Source: UPXZ01 sp049840795
GTDB taxonomy: Bacteria > Bacteroidota > Bacteroidia > Bacteroidales > Paludibacteraceae
Assembly (NCBI GenBank): GCA_049840795.1
Contig: JASGJK010000048.1
Span: 134,997-198,996, forward strand
Length of the DNA stretch: 64,000 nt
Direction of reading: 5' to 3'
Below, piece after piece: positions 58,105-64,000 of this stretch. The notes beneath the pieces were generated by a model. It did no database searches. It was not told the origin of the DNA and was given only the letters and a program-made list of their open reading frames with translations. The stretch's first letter is position 1. Each line of letters opens with the position of its first letter. The translations under genes and the position numbers were made by a program.

Positions 58105-61100
58105 ATGAAAAAAATGAAAATAAATAAATATCTTAATACACGATTACTCATGAACCGATACATTCATCGCTGTTTGAAACTGAAAAGCATACTTCTGATA
58201 GCTATGACACTTTTTGTGTCGTTGGTTGATGCTCAAACATCCTCAGAAAATAAACTTAATATCTCGATCAAAGGATTGGTACGTGATGCGCACACTAAAA
58301 AACCGATTAATGCAGCCCAAGTAAGCGTACTGGATAAAAAATCGTCAGCAGTCACAGATGAAAATGGGAAATTTGTCATCAAAGTGCAGTCATCGACCGA
58401 TGTACTTCAGGTGGTTGCTTACGACTTCAATACTACGGAGGTGGCTCTTAAAGGGAGAGATTCTGTTATTATTGATTTGTATTCTAACCAATTTACCAAT
58501 TATTTCAAAAATGTAGATGCAATAACAGGAAACGTAAGAAACTCTTCGCTCAACTACGGATTAAAAAGTGTGGATAATTTAAGTAAATCAAACGCTATTG
58601 CCATTGATGAGATGATGTACGTGTTAGGTGGCAATGTTCGTTCGGTATCGCGTTCCGGAATTACAGGATTAGGCTCATCACTACTTATTAGAGGGATTAA
58701 CTCGTTGAATACTAATGCTCAACCATTGTTTGTGATTGACGGAGTAATTTGGAATAGTATGTATGATAGTGAATCTATCCACAGCGGTTTTTATTCTGAC
58801 GTATTGGATAATATCGATGTGAATGATATTGAAAGCGTATCTGTTTTAAAAGACGGTACTTCTATTTATGGAAGCAAAGGTGCTAACGGTGTAATATTAA
58901 TCAATACTAAGAGAGGTAAATCGATGGTTACAAAAATCGGTCTAAATATTTTTGCCGGCGTTAAAGACAGACCATCGGATTTACCAATGATGAGTAATGA
59001 ACAGTTCAAAATCTATGCAAGCGAACTGTTAAGTTCCAAGGGAGTATCACCAAGAAACTTGTCCGGATACGATTTTTTAGAAAATGACCCATCCAACAAG
59101 ATGAAATATAATATGTATCACAATAATACTGATTGGGGAGATGAGGTATATCAGCAAGGTTTTCTTCAAAACTACAACATTAATGTTACGGGAGGTGACG
59201 AAAAGGCGATGTATTATTTTTCACTTGGATATACCGGCAATAAAGATGTGATTAAAACGGTTGATTTTTCGCGTATCAATTCACGTTTTAATGCCGATTT
59301 TAATTTGGCTAAGAGATTGACAATGAAAATGAATATCGGTTTTACACGCATCGAAAGAACAACTCTTGACGATGGAGTATCGCCGTTTTCTGTAAGTTGG
59401 TTAAGTAAGATAAAATCGCCGTTTTTGAGCCCGTATAATTTTACCAATACCGGTTCAAGGGCAATCGATTACGCAGCTACCGACAGTTTTAATATTGGTA
59501 ACCCATCAGCAATGTTAAAATATAGTGATGTAAATGGTATGAGAAAATTCCGTTTTAATATCGGTTTTTTACCTTCTGTTAAAATAACACCCGATTTGAC
59601 ATTAACAACAATGTTTGATTATAGCTTGGATAAGGCTATCGAACGTAGATTTTTACCGCTGGGTTATACTCCAGTTGTTTATATCGAAGAATTTAACGGA
59701 TATTCTCATAATCAAGTTAATAGTCAGGTAATGCGTAATACCGCTGTTTTTGACGATACTCAATTAACTTATGCTAAAAACTTCAAAGGAATACACAACT
59801 TAAGAGCAACTTTAGGGTGGCGCTATATAACAAATTATTATGAATCCGACTACGCAGAAGGTCACAATACAAATTACAATAGCAATACTACGATAAACAA
59901 AGACCTTGATTTTTTAACGGTAGATGGTGTAAACAATCGAACAAATTCATTGTCAACTTACATTAACGCAGAGTATAACTATAAAAACAGATATTTTGCC
60001 ACTGCTACCGTAAGTATTGATGGCTCTTCCCGATTTGGTAAAGAAACAGAAGGCGGATTTTCTCTCTTTGGACATACCTGGGCTACATTCCCATCGTTGA
60101 ATGCTGCTTGGATTGCTTCGTCCGAAAAATTTATGAAGAACGTAACATTTATTGACTTTCTAAAACTGAGAGTAGGCTATGGGCTGACCGGTAACGATGG
60201 TATAACCGACAATAAATCAAAGGCATATTTTAACTCTGTTCAATTTATTAATCGAGCAAACGGATTAGTACTTGCTAATCTCGGAAATCCTGAAATTCAA
60301 TGGGAAACTACGACTAAAGCAAGTGCAGGAATGGACTTGAATTTGTTGAAAGATAGATTATCGCTCTCTTTCGATGTGTTCAAAAGCAATACAAGCGACT
60401 TATTGGTTACGAGAAGTCTGTCCGAAGTTACAGGATTACTTACCTATTGCGATAACGGTGGAGAACTAACCAATTCGGGATACGAGGCTTCTTTAAATTG
60501 GAGAGCACTGAATCTTAAAAATGTAAAATGGGAAATCGGATTTAGTGTTGGACATTATAAAAATAAAATTACATCCTTACCTTATGGAGATTATTCTACC
60601 TCTGTTTACGGTGGAATAGTACGTACAGAAGTAGGACGGGCTGCCGGTGTATTTTACGGATACAAAACAAATGGCGTTTTTGCTACGGCTGCACAAGCTG
60701 AAGCTGCCGATTTGAAAGTATTAAACCGTGATGGAAGCTATACTGCTTTTAAAGCCGGTGATGTGATTTTTGAAGAGGTTAAAAAAGATGGAGTAATCAA
60801 TGAAGAAGATTTGCAAGTGATAGGCGACCCAAATCCTGACTTGTATGGAACAATTTTTACTAAAATAGCCGTAAAAAGATTCACGTTAAATACTATTTTT
60901 ACATACTCTTACGGAAACGATGTATATAATTATCAACGCAGGCTGTTAGAGTCAGGTTCGGATTTTAGTAATCAGACCACCGCGATGCTTAGACGATGGA
61001 CTGCTGAAGGTCAAGTCACCGACCAGCCCAAAGCCTATTACGGTGACCCGATGGGAAATGCACGCTTCTCTGACAGATGGATAGAAGATGGCTCGTTTTT

Positions 61101-61323
61101 GAGACTTAAAACCGTTAGTTTATCTTATGATTTACCCATTAAAAGTGATTTTATTGAAGGAATTTCGTTATGGGCTTCAGCAGATAATTTAGTGACATTT
61201 ACAAAGTATCTTGGATTAGATCCGGAATTTTCCGCAAAAAATTCAGTATATTATCAAGGAATTGACGCCGGAATAACTCCTATTACAAGAAGTTATTACT
61301 TTGGAGTTAAATTCAATTTATAA
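58105..61323 (+). CDS. SusC/RagA TonB-dependent transporter
   Basis: 1072 residues, uninterrupted. A long N-terminal extension precedes the signal peptide; ATG at 58150 (MNRYIHRCLKLKSILL) is a possible alternative start. Domains: carboxypeptidase-like regulatory domain (TKKPINAAQVSVLDKKSS), plug with LLIRGINSLNTNAQPLFVIDG and VLKDGTSIYGSKGANGVI, and barrel ending ITRSYYFGVKFNL. It is diverged from the first SusC, so the two pairs may take different glycans or oligomer lengths. Confidence 0.93.
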   Translation: MKKMKINKYLNTRLLMNRYIHRCLKLKSILLIAMTLFVSLVDAQTSSENKLNISIKGLVRDAHTKKPINAAQVSVLDKKSSAVTDENGKFVIKVQSSTDVLQVVAYDFNTTEVALKGRDSVIIDLYSNQFTNYFKNVDAITGNVRNSSLNYGLKSVDNLSKSNAIAIDEMMYVLGGNVRSVSRSGITGLGSSLLIRGINSLNTNAQPLFVIDGVIWNSMYDSESIHSGFYSDVLDNIDVNDIESVSVLKDGTSIYGSKGANGVILINTKRGKSMVTKIGLNIFAGVKDRPSDLPMMSNEQFKIYASELLSSKGVSPRNLSGYDFLENDPSNKMKYNMYHNNTDWGDEVYQQGFLQNYNINVTGGDEKAMYYFSLGYTGNKDVIKTVDFSRINSRFNADFNLAKRLTMKMNIGFTRIERTTLDDGVSPFSVSWLSKIKSPFLSPYNFTNTGSRAIDYAATDSFNIGNPSAMLKYSDVNGMRKFRFNIGFLPSVKITPDLTLTTMFDYSLDKAIERRFLPLGYTPVVYIEEFNGYSHNQVNSQVMRNTAVFDDTQLTYAKNFKGIHNLRATLGWRYITNYYESDYAEGHNTNYNSNTTINKDLDFLTVDGVNNRTNSLSTYINAEYNYKNRYFATATVSIDGSSRFGKETEGGFSLFGHTWATFPSLNAAWIASSEKFMKNVTFIDFLKLRVGYGLTGNDGITDNKSKAYFNSVQFINRANGLVLANLGNPEIQWETTTKASAGMDLNLLKDRLSLSFDVFKSNTSDLLVTRSLSEVTGLLTYCDNGGELTNSGYEASLNWRALNLKNVKWEIGFSVGHYKNKITSLPYGDYSTSVYGGIVRTEVGRAAGVFYGYKTNGVFATAAQAEAADLKVLNRDGSYTAFKAGDVIFEEVKKDGVINEEDLQVIGDPNPDLYGTIFTKIAVKRFTLNTIFTYSYGNDVYNYQRRLLESGSDFSNQTTAMLRRWTAEGQVTDQPKAYYGDPMGNARFSDRWIEDGSFLRLKTVSLSYDLPIKSDFIEGISLWASADNLVTFTKYLGLDPEFSAKNSVYYQGIDAGITPITRSYYFGVKFNL

Positions 61324-61358
61324 AATTACTTTGAATTATTTATAAAATATAATGTGTT

Positions 61359-63107
61359 ATGAAAAAAATAAATAAAACAATAATATTCCTGCTTTTATCT
61401 TCCTTTGTATTTGTTGGTTGTGATAAATTATTGGATGTAGAATCAGAAAGAGACGTGTTTGCAGAAGATTATAATTTTACTTCTGCTAATGATACACTAT
61501 ACTCGATGTTTGGAATATTCTCTCAGTTACAAAAATTGGCTGAAAGCTACGTAATATTGGGTGAAGTAAGAGGAGATTTAATGGATTTAAGCTCCAAATC
61601 AAGTTATTACCTGAAAGATATCAACGATTTTAATACCGTAACTGCGGATAATCCTTATACAAATGTAAAGGATTATTACTCCGTAATAAACAACTGTAAT
61701 TACGTAATTCACAATATTGATACCTCGATAGTAAGGAATGCTCAAAAAATAATGCTCAAAGAGTATGCTGCCTGCAAAGCTATCAGAGCTTGGACTTATA
61801 TGCAATTGGCATTAAATTTTGGTTCGGCGGTGTATTACGAACAACCTATACTAACGGTTGCTGATGCTGAAAATATTCAAAAGCAGCCCGCTAAAACATT
61901 TGATGAACTCATCCCACTTTTAATAAGCGATTTACTTCCTTATAGAGATATTGAAGAACCGAAATTAGGTACATTGAGAGATTACAATACAAATCTATCT
62001 TATTTTCCGGTTAGATTTTTACTTGGAGATTTGTACCTATGGTCCGGACAGTATGAAAACGCTGCCAATGAATACTACGACTTGATTTATAACAACAGAT
62101 ATTTGATACAAAAAGATGTGTTTGTAACTAGTCGTGCTGTTGTAAAAGGGACGGATCATGATGCATTTACAGGTAGTTGGACATTTACTAATTTTGGATG
62201 GAGCGGCTTATTCCAACCGAATACAATTGAACAAATTACTGATATTGGAGTCACGAATGAATATAAGAAATTGTTTAGTTTAGATAGTTTGACCCAAAAC
62301 AAAACGTTACTACCTTCTGCAATAGCTTTAAACAATTGGGATATACAGAATTATTTTTATTCGGCTAAGTTAGATACGTTGGGTGATTTGAGAAAATATC
62401 AATCTGTATATAATGACGGTTCGTGGTTATTCGAAGATATATTCAGTCCAAATAAGATTAAGGATTTCTATATTTATAAATATCTTATAATGAATCCGTT
62501 GCAAACTCCGTCAACTACGGCATATAAAGTTGCAAAACAAGTAATTGTGTATCGTGTGGCATTGTTATATTTACGATATGCCGAAGCCTTAAACAGATTA
62601 GGCAAGCCAAACTCGGCGCTTGCCGTGCTAAAGAACGGATTAAACGCCTCAAATTTGAAGAATCCAAAGGTTGTGCCAAACAAGGAACTGAATAGAGTAA
62701 TAACTCAATCTATCATAAAATCGAAACTTCATCCCACAGAGGACTCAATTAAGTATGATACTACATATGTGGCTCCACGTTATATGAATTTTGCGGGTAC
62801 TCAATTTAACACCAATATTGGTATAAGAATGCGCTCGCTTGGAAATGCAAACTTAGACACCACATACGTGATTCCGAAATTGAATAGTAAAAATGACTCA
62901 ATACTTTATGTGGAAAATAAAATTTCGGATGAATTAGCGTTGGAAACGGCGTTTGAAGGAAACCGATTCCACGACCTGATGCGTTTTGCCATACGTAGAA
63001 ATGATAATACTTATTTGGCTGAAAAAGTGGCTGCTAAGCATATAAATAATAAAGAAGCCATCAAATCTAAATTGCTTAATCGACAAAATTGGTACATAAG
63101 GAGATAG
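61359..63107 (+). CDS. SusD/RagB-family glycan-binding lipoprotein
   Basis: 582 residues with lipobox FVGC, N-terminal TPR-like part (AEDYNFTSANDTLYSMFG, CKAIRAWTYMQLALNFG) and C-terminal RagB/SusD part (LLYLRYAEALNRLGKP, ALETAFEGNRFHDLMRFAIRR). Last gene of the operon, 35 bases after its SusC, followed by a terminator. Confidence 0.92.
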   Translation: MKKINKTIIFLLLSSFVFVGCDKLLDVESERDVFAEDYNFTSANDTLYSMFGIFSQLQKLAESYVILGEVRGDLMDLSSKSSYYLKDINDFNTVTADNPYTNVKDYYSVINNCNYVIHNIDTSIVRNAQKIMLKEYAACKAIRAWTYMQLALNFGSAVYYEQPILTVADAENIQKQPAKTFDELIPLLISDLLPYRDIEEPKLGTLRDYNTNLSYFPVRFLLGDLYLWSGQYENAANEYYDLIYNNRYLIQKDVFVTSRAVVKGTDHDAFTGSWTFTNFGWSGLFQPNTIEQITDIGVTNEYKKLFSLDSLTQNKTLLPSAIALNNWDIQNYFYSAKLDTLGDLRKYQSVYNDGSWLFEDIFSPNKIKDFYIYKYLIMNPLQTPSTTAYKVAKQVIVYRVALLYLRYAEALNRLGKPNSALAVLKNGLNASNLKNPKVVPNKELNRVITQSIIKSKLHPTEDSIKYDTTYVAPRYMNFAGTQFNTNIGIRMRSLGNANLDTTYVIPKLNSKNDSILYVENKISDELALETAFEGNRFHDLMRFAIRRNDNTYLAEKVAAKHINNKEAIKSKLLNRQNWYIRR

Positions 63108-63124
63108 ATTGTAGCACAGAAAAT

Positions 63125-63158
63125 AAAAAATCTGCTTCACGTTTGAGGCAGATTTTTT
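63125..63158. terminator. Terminator at the end of the SusCD operon
   Basis: AAAAAATCTGC (63125-63135) and GCAGATTTTTT (63148-63158) form an 11-bp stem with a 12-base loop, 18 bases after the stop codon; A and T runs suit both directions. Confidence 0.88.
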
Positions 63159-63203
63159 TATGTCGATATATACTCACAGTAGACTTGTGAAGTAAGTAAG
63201 CCG

Positions 63204-63335
63204 TAAGCCTCCCAAATCAACGCCACTTAAACAAACGACAAACCGATTTCCTTCGTTCAAACTAAACATAACTTTTTTTCGACAAAGTTCTCTCTTTTGT
63301 TTAATTTTGACAATACGGCTGATTTGGGAGGCTTA
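63204..63335. repeat. 132-bp inverted-repeat element
   Basis: A perfect 16-bp inverted repeat, TAAGCCTCCCAAATCA (63204-63219) and TGATTTGGGAGGCTTA (63320-63335), encloses about 100 AT-rich bases in which TTAAACAAA (about 63227-63235) can pair with TTTGTTTAA (about 63297-63305). It ends 4 bases before the stop codon of the minus-strand DUF2130 gene. It could be a long RNA hairpin or a small mobile element. Confidence 0.6.
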
Positions 63336-63339
63336 TTTT

Positions 63340-64000
63340 CTAATGGTCGGATACTTCATCAAATTTGGCTTTCATTGTAGGATTTCCTTGTGTTAATTTT
63401 TTGATAGTTAAATCCTCTGCTTTGTTATTTGCTAAACGCAGGTTGTTTTCTGACGACAGCAGTGCATCTTTTGTCTTTTGAAGATGCGTTATCGTTTTGT
63501 CAATCTCGTCAATTGCTTCTTTAAATTTACGACTTGCCAGTTCATAATTTCTCGCAAAACCTCTTTAAATGTATTCATTTTACTTTCAAAGTTGGTAATA
63601 TCGATATTTTGGCTTTTTACCAGCGCAAGTTCGTTTTTATACTTAAGCGAATTCATTGCCGCATTTCTCATCAAAGTGATGATAGGTATAAAGAACTGTG
63701 GTCTGACTACATACATTTTAGGAAATTTATGAGAAACATCTACAATGCCTGTATTATAAAGCTCACTATCCGATTCAAGAAGTGAAACCAGTACGGCATA
63801 TTCACATTTCTTTTCTGTACGGTCTTTGTCAAGCTCTTTAAAAAAATCTTCATTTTTCTTTTTTGTGGCAGTTTCTTCACCTTCGTTTTTCATTTCAAAC
63901 ATAATTGAAATAATTTCTATACCCGATTCGTCAAATTCTTTGTAGATGTAATCACCTTTACTGCCGGTTTTGGAATCGTTGTCTTTTTCAAAATAGGCTT
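63340..64000 (-). CDS. DUF2130 protein, C-terminal part (partial; one frameshift)
   Basis: The N-terminus lies beyond the right edge. The visible part reads GDYIYKEFDESGIEIISIMFEMKNEGEET, then CEYAVLVSLLESDSELYNTG, KMYVVRPQFFIPIITLMRNAA and a helical tail, the core of DUF2130 (coiled-coil and nuclease-like family). The frame breaks at the CC of 63560-63561 (GG on the coding strand); adding one G turns FKEVLREIM into FKEGFARNYELAS and restores KEAIDEIDKTI to KAKFDEVSDH with a stop at 63340. Function is unknown. Confidence 0.8.

Overview
The window is an AT-rich segment of a Bacteroidota chromosome, most likely a Bacteroidales relative near Paludibacter; the exact family is a guess. Evidence: two SusC/SusD pairs, lipoproteins with Bacteroidota-type lipoboxes, five proteins with C-terminal type IX secretion (T9SS) sorting domains, LL-diaminopimelate aminotransferase (DapL) beside DapF, and many TAnnTTTG -7 promoter elements in place of an E. 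coli -10 box. I saw no rRNA, tRNA or CRISPR.

Layout. 1-3.2 kb: end of a TorF-like porin, then dapL and dapF (lysine/peptidoglycan), all on the minus strand. 3.3-9.2 kb: plus-strand run of a membrane nucleotide-sugar dehydratase (WbpM/PglF type), a WecA/TagO-like glycan-initiating transferase, an ABC-F ATPase and an RsmI-like methyltransferase. 9.2-17.5 kb: secreted glycan-degrading group, with a formylglycine-type protein and a 1671-residue LamG/discoidin multidomain protein on minus and a GH88/GH105-like hydrolase diverging on plus. 17.6-20.1 kb: a decayed accessory island with a nitroreductase pseudogene, an intact esterase, a remnant of an RloB-like gene and two strong integron attC-like palindromes. 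20.3-33.2 kb: mostly housekeeping genes (PhoH-like ATPase, secreted endonuclease/phosphatase-like protein, NlpE-like lipoprotein, dipeptidyl peptidase III, an inactivated DUF3575 barrel, a complete IS1595-type element with an 8-bp target duplication, MltF-like transglycosylase, 3'-5' exonuclease, uridine kinase, WalJ-like hydrolase, DPM1-like glycosyltransferase). 33.3-41.1 kb: minus-strand surface-polymer cluster (VTC polyphosphate polymerase, DUF4956, DUF2490 barrel, Cthe_2159-like beta-helix lipoprotein) plus a giant relative of the last, separated by a 201-bp terminal-inverted-repeat element. 41.3-43.0 kb: LytS/LytTR two-component pair. 44.2-63.1 kb: a polysaccharide-utilisation-like operon: T9SS-exported GH128-like hydrolase, fasciclin lipoprotein, SusC, SusD, two fasciclin lipoproteins, SusC, SusD. 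63.3-64 kb: DUF2130 protein running off the end.

At least nine otherwise normal genes carry one single-base frameshift each, many in or beside homopolymers and several in conserved housekeeping genes. In every case adding or removing one base restores a protein of normal length. Sequencing or assembly error is the simplest reading, so these genes are annotated as one CDS across the lesion. The nitroreductase, RloB and DUF3575 genes look genuinely broken.

The most unusual items are the attC-like cassette region (about 17.6-20.1 kb), the polyphosphate-polymerase/beta-helix surface cluster with its 222-residue tandem repeat protein, and the fasciclin-rich double SusCD operon.
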